Below are positions 1-5,136 of a DNA stretch of 7,986 nt, one piece after another (within the stretch, counting starts at the first letter, position 1; every line of letters starts with the position of its first letter). The stretch spans positions 1 to 7,986 of the forward strand of contig WQVW01000063.1 in assembly GCA_009785655.1 (NCBI GenBank), written 5' to 3'. The DNA is from Oscillospiraceae bacterium. GTDB lineage: Bacteria > Bacillota > Clostridia > Oscillospirales > Oscillospiraceae. The notes below the pieces were generated by a model. It was not told the origin of the DNA. It worked only from the letters and a program-made list of their open reading frames with translations, and ran no database searches. A program made the position numbers and the translations under genes.

Positions 1-685
1 CGGATACCTCAAGCACCCGCAACTCGTCCCTGAACAGGAGATACTTTTTCGCGGTTTCCGCCTGTTCACGCAAGGGTTCTATCTGCAATTCAAGTTCCGC
101 TATCTTGTCACAGACCCGGACGAGATTTTCGTCTGTTTGAAGCAGCTTGCGTTCCGCCTCTTCTTTTCTGTGTCTGTAGCGTGATATGCCGGCCGCTTCC
201 TCAAAAACCTCACGCCTGTCTTTGCCTTTTACTGACAAAATTTCATCTATCTTACCTTGGCCGATAATGCTGTATCCTTCTCGCCCAAGCCCTGTATCCA
301 TAAAAAGATCATTGACATCCCGCAGGCGAACCAGTTCTTTGTTGATATAATATTCACTCTCGCCGGAGCGATAATACCGTCTCGTTATCATGACTTCGGC
401 GTTTTCTAATTTCAGCACGCCATCGGAATTATCCAGTATTAAAGACACTTCGGCAAAGCCCATTTGCGGGCGGCGTTGAGTCCCGCCGAATATAACGTCT
501 TCCATCTTTCCGCCGCGCAAGGTTTTGGTAGATTGCTCCCCCATCACCCATAGAATCGCATCGGATATATTTGATTTCCCGCTGCCGTTTGGTCCGACGA
601 TACCGGTGATTGGTTTGTCAAACGTAAGTCTTATCTTTTCCGGAAACGACTTAAAGCCTTGTATTTCCAGAGATTTTAAGTACAG
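1..685 (-). CDS. smc: Chromosome segregation ATPase SMC, N-terminal part (gene cut by the window edge)
   Basis: This encodes the N-terminal 228 residues of SMC, the condensin ATPase that organises and segregates the chromosome with ScpA and ScpB. I translated the frame directly: it opens YLKSLEIQGFKSF, has Walker A GPNGSGKS at residues 31-38, GEQST at 49-53, and the Q-loop region GYSIIGQGKIDEIL at about 137-150. From about residue 170 it becomes Glu/Lys/Arg/Leu-rich heptad-like sequence, the start of the first coiled coil. The rest, including hinge and Walker B, lies beyond base 1. The start is odd. An in-frame TGA lies at 694-692, and the only plausible initiator between it and Walker A is CTG at 685-683, six bases after an AAGGCGGTGA ribosome-binding sequence. 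The first in-frame GTG/ATG (residues 47-48) would remove Walker A. It lies 45 bases downstream of the radical SAM gene. Identity is near certain; the start codon is likely. Confidence 0.95.
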   Translation of the reverse strand, partial: MYLKSLEIQGFKSFPEKIRLTFDKPITGIVGPNGSGKSNISDAILWVMGEQSTKTLRGGKMEDVIFGGTQRRPQMGFAEVSLILDNSDGVLKLENAEVMITRRYYRSGESEYYINKELVRLRDVNDLFMDTGLGREGYSIIGQGKIDEILSVKGKDRREVFEEAAGISRYRHRKEEAERKLLQTDENLVRVCDKIAELELQIEPLREQAETAKKYLLFRDELRVLEVS

Positions 686-701
686 AACAAATCACCGCCT
701 T
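686..701 (-). promoter_or_regulatory. Ribosome binding site that decides the smc start
   Basis: The minus strand reads AAGGCGGTGA at 701-692, then six bases, then CTG at 685. The GGTGA core pairs reasonably with the 16S rRNA 3' end, and its distance suits initiation at the CTG. No ATG, GTG or TTG lies in the smc frame between the upstream in-frame TGA and Walker A, so this site supports the non-standard start. Confidence 0.5.
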
Positions 702-718
702 TTAATTAATCAAATTAC

Positions 719-747
719 AGTATACACTTTTTATGCGTGTATTTCAA
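719..747 (-). promoter_or_regulatory. Candidate sigma-A promoter for smc
   Basis: On the minus strand TTGAAA (747-742) is followed by a 17-base spacer and TATACT (724-719), each one mismatch from consensus. Transcription would begin near 712, giving an untranslated leader of roughly 27 bases before the proposed smc start. The -35 box lies inside the last codons of the radical SAM gene and the -10 box in the short gap after its stop. This would let smc be expressed apart from the operon upstream. The call rests on sequence match alone, and AT-rich gaps produce such matches by chance. Confidence 0.45.
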
Positions 748-1714
748 CTTTTATTTCTTCACCCAGGAGCAAGTCAGTGCCGATCACTTTGATTGATCTC
801 AACGCGAATTTTTGTTTGAGGATATCATGGTTTGTCCTATGTTGCCCTGTCATTACCGAAACACGGTTTTTGGGGACGTATAGTATTACATCAGCATCCG
901 GCGGCGTTCCGGCCAGTTTTTCTATAGCCTGATTTAAATATAGCCGTGAATACACAAGCTCGCCAAATGCTGGGTGATATGCCCCGGCGACGGCCTCCCC
1001 AGCGCTCAATGCCTCTGTTGGATTCAGGCCGAGTCGGATGATTGGGATATTTGCCGTGTCAAACATTGCGCATAGTGTGGCACACAGATTCACAGCGTTC
1101 TCCACGGTATGCGCCTGATAATCGCCGCATTGCCACATGTCAAAAAGAGCGGTTCCGCGTACGACGACGGTGGGATATATCCGCACGCCGTCCGGGGCGA
1201 TTGCTATGAACTGTTCAGCAGTGCACAGCGATTTTTCATGCGTATCCCCCGGCAGGCCAGTCATCATCTGCAGGATCAGCGATAACCCCGCGTCTTGGAT
1301 TATTTTTGACGCCTTAAAAACATCTGACGCGGTATGTCCGCGCCGCGAAGATTCAAGCACATCGTCACACATTGACTGCGCGCCCAGTTCAATTGTCGCA
1401 ACACCGAAACTTTTTAGCCTTTCGACGACTGATTCGTCAATGCAATCCGGCCTTGTGGATATGCGTATATTAAACGGCTGTGCGGCCGTCAGGAATTCAT
1501 TTTGTACATGAACAGGCAGTGCGGTGAAACTGCCGCCGTAAAAAGCGATCTCTGTTGTGCCGCATTCAGCCGCAGCAATCGCCGTCGCTGAACGGACATC
1601 GTCCAGACTTGCGGAGACCGAGGCCGCTATCCGGTGTTGATTACAGAACACGCAATCATGCGGGCAACCGGCGTGCGGGATGAATAACGGTATAATACGC
1701 CGCCTGGGGGTCAT
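731..1714 (-). CDS. Elp3-like radical SAM protein (COG1243 type, no acetyltransferase domain)
   Basis: A 327-residue radical SAM enzyme. The 4Fe-4S motif is CPHDCVFC at residues 17-24 (Cys17, Cys21, Cys24; CX3CX2C). Further motifs follow the Elp3-like pattern: FYGGSF at 58-63, STRPDCID at 86-93, ELGAQSM at 109-115, MMTGLPGDT at 150-158 and RIYPTVVVRGTAL at 178-190. Residues from about 225 resemble the Radical_SAM_C extension (RLGLNPTEAL, then GAYHPAFGELVYSR). Full Elp3 proteins add a C-terminal GNAT acetyltransferase domain and exceed 500 residues; here the protein ends without one, so the tRNA wobble-uridine carboxymethylation known for Elp3 cannot be assumed. The substrate is unknown. The ATG at 1714 overlaps the rnc stop as ATGA, indicating translational coupling, with GAGG ten bases upstream. 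Shorter radical SAM proteins between rnc and smc recur in Clostridia. Family assignment is strong; function is open. Confidence 0.88.
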   Translation of the reverse strand: MTPRRRIIPLFIPHAGCPHDCVFCNQHRIAASVSASLDDVRSATAIAAAECGTTEIAFYGGSFTALPVHVQNEFLTAAQPFNIRISTRPDCIDESVVERLKSFGVATIELGAQSMCDDVLESSRRGHTASDVFKASKIIQDAGLSLILQMMTGLPGDTHEKSLCTAEQFIAIAPDGVRIYPTVVVRGTALFDMWQCGDYQAHTVENAVNLCATLCAMFDTANIPIIRLGLNPTEALSAGEAVAGAYHPAFGELVYSRLYLNQAIEKLAGTPPDADVILYVPKNRVSVMTGQHRTNHDILKQKFALRSIKVIGTDLLLGEEIKVEIHA

Positions 1715-2385
1715 TTTGGCAGTGCCTCAAGTGCCGACTTTGCGGCAGCCTGTTCAGCCTCTTTCTTGCTTCTGCCGAAACCCTGACCAATCGGCGCGTC
1801 GTTCAGCCGCACTTCCACAGTGAAAGATTTCATATGGTCGGGGCCGCTTTCGTCTACCGTGTGATAACTCAGCGTCTGTCCGACTTTTTCTTGTACTACT
1901 TCCTGCAAAGCCGTTTTATAATCGAAATTCTCCAACTGCATCTGCGCTGCCTGAGGGGTCAGGTGCGCTGCGATAAGTTTTGTGACAGGCTCAAACCCAC
2001 CATCAAGGTAGATCGCCGCCAGCACTGCCTCAAAAGCATCGGCCAAGATTGATGGGCGGGTGCGCCCGCCGCCTTTTTCCTCGCCGCGGCCTAATTGCAG
2101 ATACTCACCGAGGTTGAAGGTTTCAGCAAGCTTTGCCAGGCTTTTTTCGCAGACAAGTTCCGCACGCAGGCGCGTCATCTGCCCTTCCGGCATGTTTGGC
2201 TTGTTCTTGTATATCAGTGCGGATACAGTCACGCCGAGAACGGAGTCGCCTAAGAATTCGAGCCGTTCATTGCTTGCCGTCCCGCTTTTTTTATGCTCAT
2301 TTGCATAGGAACTGTGCGTCAGCGCAGACTCAAGCAGTGATGGGTCATTGAATGTATAGCCTAGTTTTTCCTGAAGTGATTTCAT
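1711..2385 (-). CDS. rnc: Ribonuclease III
   Basis: Endoribonuclease III (224 residues) cuts double-stranded RNA, acting in rRNA precursor processing, mRNA turnover and antisense-RNA decay in the cytoplasm. The signature NERLEFLGDSVLG lies at residues 39-51 and supplies acidic metal ligands (Glu40, Glu43, Asp47). The second acidic cluster, DAFEAVLAAIYLDGG at 116-130, supplies Asp116 and Glu119, so the catalytic set looks complete. A double-stranded-RNA-binding domain fills about 154-222 and ends with the typical KKEAEQAAAKSALEAL helix. Length is normal for the family. The ATG at 2385 is preceded by GGGGG seven bases upstream. The gene follows acpP across a gap holding a terminator-like hairpin and overlaps the radical SAM gene by four bases (ATGA). 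The neighbours acpP and smc match the usual rnc context in Bacillota. Confidence 0.97.
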   Translation of the reverse strand: MKSLQEKLGYTFNDPSLLESALTHSSYANEHKKSGTASNERLEFLGDSVLGVTVSALIYKNKPNMPEGQMTRLRAELVCEKSLAKLAETFNLGEYLQLGRGEEKGGGRTRPSILADAFEAVLAAIYLDGGFEPVTKLIAAHLTPQAAQMQLENFDYKTALQEVVQEKVGQTLSYHTVDESGPDHMKSFTVEVRLNDAPIGQGFGRSKKEAEQAAAKSALEALPK

Positions 2386-2398
2386 TTTTCATCCCCCA

Positions 2399-2427
2399 CA
2401 AAAGCAAAGGCGGGTTTATAACCCGCC
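2399..2427 (-). terminator. Terminator or attenuator hairpin between acpP and rnc
   Basis: Read on the minus strand, GGCGGGTT (2427-2420), a three-base loop and AACCCGCC (2416-2409) form a perfect 8-bp GC-rich stem, followed at once by TTTGCTTTTG. This has the form of a Rho-independent terminator 17 bases after the acpP stop. The T-tract is interrupted by GC and the rnc ribosome binding site lies two bases beyond it, so partial read-through into rnc is likely. No separate promoter for rnc was seen, which also favours attenuation over complete termination. Confidence 0.65.
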
Positions 2428-2444
2428 GTCTCATAGTCTAGTTA

Positions 2445-2678
2445 CTAGTCACAGTTCGCTGAAACAAAGCGCAAAACATCGCCGACAGTGGCCATTTTGG
2501 CTACAGCTTCCTCATCAACCTCTGGGATATCAAATTCTTCTTCCAGTGCCATGGTAAGCTCCACAACATCTAGGGAGTCTGCGCCTAAATCATCGACAAA
2601 AGAAGTTTCTAGGTCTATTGACGCCTCACTCACTGTGAACTGTTCCGCAATAAGGGCGCGGAGTCTTTCAAAAATCAC
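2445..2678 (-). CDS. acpP: Acyl carrier protein
   Basis: A 77-residue acidic acyl carrier protein, the small cytoplasmic carrier that holds growing fatty-acyl chains as thioesters on 4'-phosphopantetheine. The attachment motif GADSLDVVEL lies at residues 32-41, with Ser35 the predicted modified residue. The flanking helix, ELTMALEEEFDIPEVDEE, is typical of the fatty-acid synthesis type. Length is standard. The start is a GTG at 2678, seven bases after GAGGTG; no ATG start fits better. It is the acyl-group partner of the PlsX pathway encoded just upstream. It has its own strong promoter in the 90-base gap after plsX and a terminator-like hairpin after its stop, so it can be made in excess of its neighbours, as expected for an abundant carrier. 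A carrier for a secondary-metabolite pathway is possible in principle but unlikely beside plsX and rnc. Confidence 0.96.
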   Translation of the reverse strand: MIFERLRALIAEQFTVSEASIDLETSFVDDLGADSLDVVELTMALEEEFDIPEVDEEAVAKMATVGDVLRFVSANCD

Positions 2679-2695
2679 AACTAATCACCTCATAG

Positions 2696-2727
2696 TAATA
2701 TTCAGGAATAATGCCCGTCAAATATTA
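2696..2727 (-). repeat. Short inverted repeat overlapping the acpP -10 box
   Basis: On the minus strand TAATATT (2727-2721) and AATATTA (2702-2696) are perfect 7-bp inverted arms separated by 18 bases. The first arm coincides with the -10 box and the second lies in the leader just before the ribosome binding site. This layout could suit a dimeric repressor, but the arms are pure A/T and chance is a fair explanation. It does not resemble the FapR operator known from Bacillus. Confidence 0.25.
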
Positions 2728-2750
2728 AAACGAATACGGCTATTTGTCAA
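2722..2750 (-). promoter_or_regulatory. Near-consensus sigma-A promoter for acpP
   Basis: The minus strand carries a perfect TTGACA (2750-2745), a 17-base spacer and TAATAT (2727-2722; one mismatch from TATAAT counted by position at two sites if strict, but AT-only). The -35 box lies 18 bases past the plsX stop. A start site near 2715 would give a leader of roughly 37 bases ending in a good GAGGTG ribosome binding site. This is the strongest promoter match in the window and lies in its longest gap. Confidence 0.75.
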
Positions 2751-2768
2751 TAATTTTATAAAACTTTT

Positions 2769-3800
2769 TTACATATTATCGTCCGCTTCGTCTATTTTCA
2801 TGCGGCTTATATTGGTTTGCAGGCGTGCCGCAGTATCCGTGTCCACGGCAGCGGCGGCTGCGCGTATTGCGTTGGAAATAGCTGTGGCATTCGATGAACC
2901 GTGCGCTTTGATCACCGGCTTTAGTATCCCCAGCAACATGGTGCCGCCGATTTTATCGCTATCCAGCCTCGCCCGTATCTTACGCAGATGTTTTTTCACA
3001 AGCATCCCTGAAAGCAGGGTCACGAAGTTTTTAGTGAACATGTTACCGAGTTCCGTCAATATCAGTGAAGCCATGCCCTCTGCCGATTTGAGGAACACAT
3101 TGCCGGAAAATCCATCACAAACCAACACATCACACGCACCGAGCATTGCAGATCGTGCCTCGACATTTCCGATAAAGTTTAAATCCCCGTCCTGCCCGGC
3201 CTTTTCAAGCAGCTTATACGCCTCTAGTTGAAGCGGGGTGCCTTTTGTAGGTTCTGTGCCGTTATTTAAAAGCCCCACACGTGGTGAATCTATCTTTAAT
3301 GCATCCTCTGCATAATACGAACCCATGAAAGCGAACTGCAAAAGATATTCGGCGGTACATTCAGCATACGCGCCGCAGTCGATCAAAATGAATCCCCCGG
3401 CGTTGTTAGGGATCAACGGAGCCAGTGCGGCACGGCGGATGCCGCGTACACGTTTGACAACAAATGTTGCCCCGGATACGATAGCCCCTGTACTGCCGGC
3501 AGATACAAGCGCATCCCCCCGGTCGTCACGCAACAGATTCAGCGCAACGGTCAGCGATGAGTCTTTTTTATTCCGCACCGCGTTTAAAGGGTCTTCATCC
3601 ATGCTGATCACCTCAGTGGCGTTGACGATTTCAACGCCGCGCGGCAGCTCTTTTAACCCCATTTTCTCTATGCTGCGGAGTATATCCTCACCTCTGCCGG
3701 TGAGAATGACCTCAATATTTTTACTGACTGCTTCCAAGGCGCCTTTTACAACTTCGTCAGGTGCGTTGTCCCCGCCCATGGCGTCAACAATTATTTTCAT
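2769..3800 (-). CDS. plsX: Phosphate acyltransferase PlsX
   Basis: PlsX converts acyl-ACP plus phosphate to acyl-phosphate, the donor used by PlsY to start glycerophospholipid synthesis; it is a peripheral, membrane-associated enzyme. The protein opens KIIVDAMGGDNAP, followed by SAGSTGA at residues 100-106, a GTEPTKG segment at 181-187 and CDGFSGNVFLKSAEG at 228-242, all family hallmarks. I chose the ATG at 3800, giving 343 residues, because AAGGAGG stands five bases upstream and the family N-terminus begins there; an upstream GTG-type start at 3824 would only add eight unconserved residues. One small oddity is DCGAYAEC at 141-148, where many relatives have a GANV-type sequence. It lies 20 bases after trmFO and 90 bases before acpP, its substrate carrier. 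fabD and fabG, which separate plsX and acpP in Bacillus, are absent here. Confidence 0.96.
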   Translation of the reverse strand: MKIIVDAMGGDNAPDEVVKGALEAVSKNIEVILTGRGEDILRSIEKMGLKELPRGVEIVNATEVISMDEDPLNAVRNKKDSSLTVALNLLRDDRGDALVSAGSTGAIVSGATFVVKRVRGIRRAALAPLIPNNAGGFILIDCGAYAECTAEYLLQFAFMGSYYAEDALKIDSPRVGLLNNGTEPTKGTPLQLEAYKLLEKAGQDGDLNFIGNVEARSAMLGACDVLVCDGFSGNVFLKSAEGMASLILTELGNMFTKNFVTLLSGMLVKKHLRKIRARLDSDKIGGTMLLGILKPVIKAHGSSNATAISNAIRAAAAAVDTDTAARLQTNISRMKIDEADDNM

Positions 3801-3812
3801 GCAATCCTCCTT
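3801..3812 (-). promoter_or_regulatory. Ribosome binding site that decides the plsX start
   Basis: AAGGAGG on the minus strand (3812-3806) is followed by five bases and ATG at 3800. It is a near-perfect match to the anti-Shine-Dalgarno sequence and fixes the start at the conserved MKIIVDAMGGD end instead of the longer open frame that reaches 3824. Confidence 0.8.
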
Positions 3813-3820
3813 GCGCCAAT

Positions 3821-5122
3821 TCACACAGCTGTGCTGATCAGATCAATGATCGAAAGTGATCTTTCGGAAATAGCCAGGTTCTTGTTCCGTTTGCCTTTGA
3901 CTTTGTGATCCAGGGGTTCTATGATGCCAAAATTGACGTTCATAGGCTGAAAGCCTGAAACAGCCCCGCCGGATGTATATAGTGCCAGTGCACCAATCGC
4001 CGTCTCTTTTGGGAAGTCCACTGGCGGCAATCCCATGAGCTCACGCGCTGTCTCCAAACCTGTCAAAAGCCCGGAAGATGCGGATTCGACGTATCCTTCC
4101 ACGCCGGTTATTTGCCCCGCAAAACTTATGCTTGGCGTATTGATAAGTCTATTATACTTATCTAACAATTTTGGCGAGTCTAAATATGTATTGCGATGCA
4201 TCACGCCATATCTGACAAAATCGGCGTCTTTTAACGCGGGGATCATCGAAAATACACGCCTTTGCTCCGGGAATTTCAAATGCGTCTGGAATCCGACGAG
4301 ATTGTATAACGTGCCTTCAATGTTATCTTTGCGCAGTTGCACGACGGCATACGGCGTTTTGCCTGATTTGGGGTCAATTAAACCCACCGGTTTCAACGGA
4401 CCGTATCGCATGGTGTCCTTTCCGCGCCTGGCCATGACTTCGATAGGCATACAACCTTCAAATATCCGCTTATCTTCAAACCCGTGAACCGGGGCTTCCT
4501 CGGCAGAAATAAGTGCATTGTAAAATGCCTCATATTCCGCTTGATTCATGGGGCAGTTGATATAGTCTGCATCCCCCTTATCATAGCGCGAGGCAAAGTA
4601 CGCGTTTTCCATATCAACACTTTCAAACGTCACGATTGGGGCAGCGGAATCGAAAAAGCTCAGCATTTTTGATTCCGGCAGCAGATTTGCCAATTCTTTA
4701 GCCAACGCATCCGCGGTGAGCGGGCCTGTGGCGATAATCACACGTCCCTCCGGAATCTGCGTGACCTCGTATTCCGTGACTGAAATCAGCGGGTGGTTAC
4801 GAACCTTTTCTGTCACCATGGCTGCAAATCGGGATCGGTCAACAGCCAGCGCGCCGCCGGCCGGTACACGCGTTTCATCGGCACACGCGATGATTAAACT
4901 GCCGAGTCTGCGCATTTCCTCTTTAAGCAGCCCGACGGCGTTTGTCAAGTCGTTGCTTCTCAATGAGTTTGAACATACAAGTTCTGCGAAATCCGGTGAC
5001 AAATGGGCGGGCGTGCGCTTTTGTGGCTTCATCTCAATAAGTTCGACCGATATCCCTCGCTCAGCTAATTGCCAAGCGGCCTCACACCCCGCTAATCCCG
5101 CGCCGATGACTTTTACTGTCAC
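3821..5122 (-). CDS. trmFO: Folate- and FAD-dependent tRNA (uracil-54-C5) methyltransferase TrmFO
   Basis: TrmFO makes ribothymidine at position 54 of the tRNA T-loop using methylene-tetrahydrofolate and FAD. The protein has 433 residues, normal for the family. The FAD-binding Rossmann motif GAGLAGCEAA lies at residues 7-16, followed by the acidic strand end VELIEMKP. LVCSNSLRSN at 48-57 holds Cys50 and FEGCMPIE at 221-228 holds Cys224, the two cysteines matching those known to be catalytically important in the Bacillus enzyme. VEGYVESASSGLLTG at 341-355 is a typical C-terminal FAD-contact region. The start is GTG at 5122, one base after the topA stop, with GGAGG nine bases upstream inside the final topA codons. 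The frame stays open upstream to 5335, but that stretch is the TopA tail read out of phase and shows no homology to TrmFO. Close spacing suggests coupled translation with topA; plsX follows after 20 bases. Confidence 0.96.
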   Translation of the reverse strand: MTVKVIGAGLAGCEAAWQLAERGISVELIEMKPQKRTPAHLSPDFAELVCSNSLRSNDLTNAVGLLKEEMRRLGSLIIACADETRVPAGGALAVDRSRFAAMVTEKVRNHPLISVTEYEVTQIPEGRVIIATGPLTADALAKELANLLPESKMLSFFDSAAPIVTFESVDMENAYFASRYDKGDADYINCPMNQAEYEAFYNALISAEEAPVHGFEDKRIFEGCMPIEVMARRGKDTMRYGPLKPVGLIDPKSGKTPYAVVQLRKDNIEGTLYNLVGFQTHLKFPEQRRVFSMIPALKDADFVRYGVMHRNTYLDSPKLLDKYNRLINTPSISFAGQITGVEGYVESASSGLLTGLETARELMGLPPVDFPKETAIGALALYTSGGAVSGFQPMNVNFGIIEPLDHKVKGKRNKNLAISERSLSIIDLISTAV

Positions 5123-5136
5123 TTTAAGTTTCCTCC
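5123..5136 (-). promoter_or_regulatory. trmFO ribosome binding site inside the topA 3' end
   Basis: The minus strand reads GGAGG, then AAACTTAAA, then GTG. The GGAGG sits in the last codons of topA and the topA TAA falls in the spacer. This supports GTG at 5122 as the trmFO start and implies that ribosomes ending topA help initiate trmFO. Confidence 0.7.

Noticed and set aside
525..932. Plus-strand open frame of 135 codons across the smc and radical SAM junction
   Set aside because: It is antisense to conserved coding sequence at both ends and has no ribosome binding site or family motif.
2488..3231. Plus-strand open frame of 247 codons opposite acpP and plsX
   Set aside because: Its product is Ser-rich and low in recognisable motifs, it runs across the acpP promoter gap, and both strands cannot plausibly code over such conserved genes. 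It is an antisense shadow.
3801..3824. Eight-residue N-terminal extension of PlsX
   Set aside because: It would overlap the trmFO stop and is not conserved; AAGGAGG five bases before the ATG at 3800 marks the real start.
3824..3833. Ten-base perfect palindrome CACAGCTGTG between trmFO and plsX
   Set aside because: It covers the last trmFO codons, lacks a T-tract and has no loop, so it is not a terminator; palindromes of this length occur by chance at this scale.
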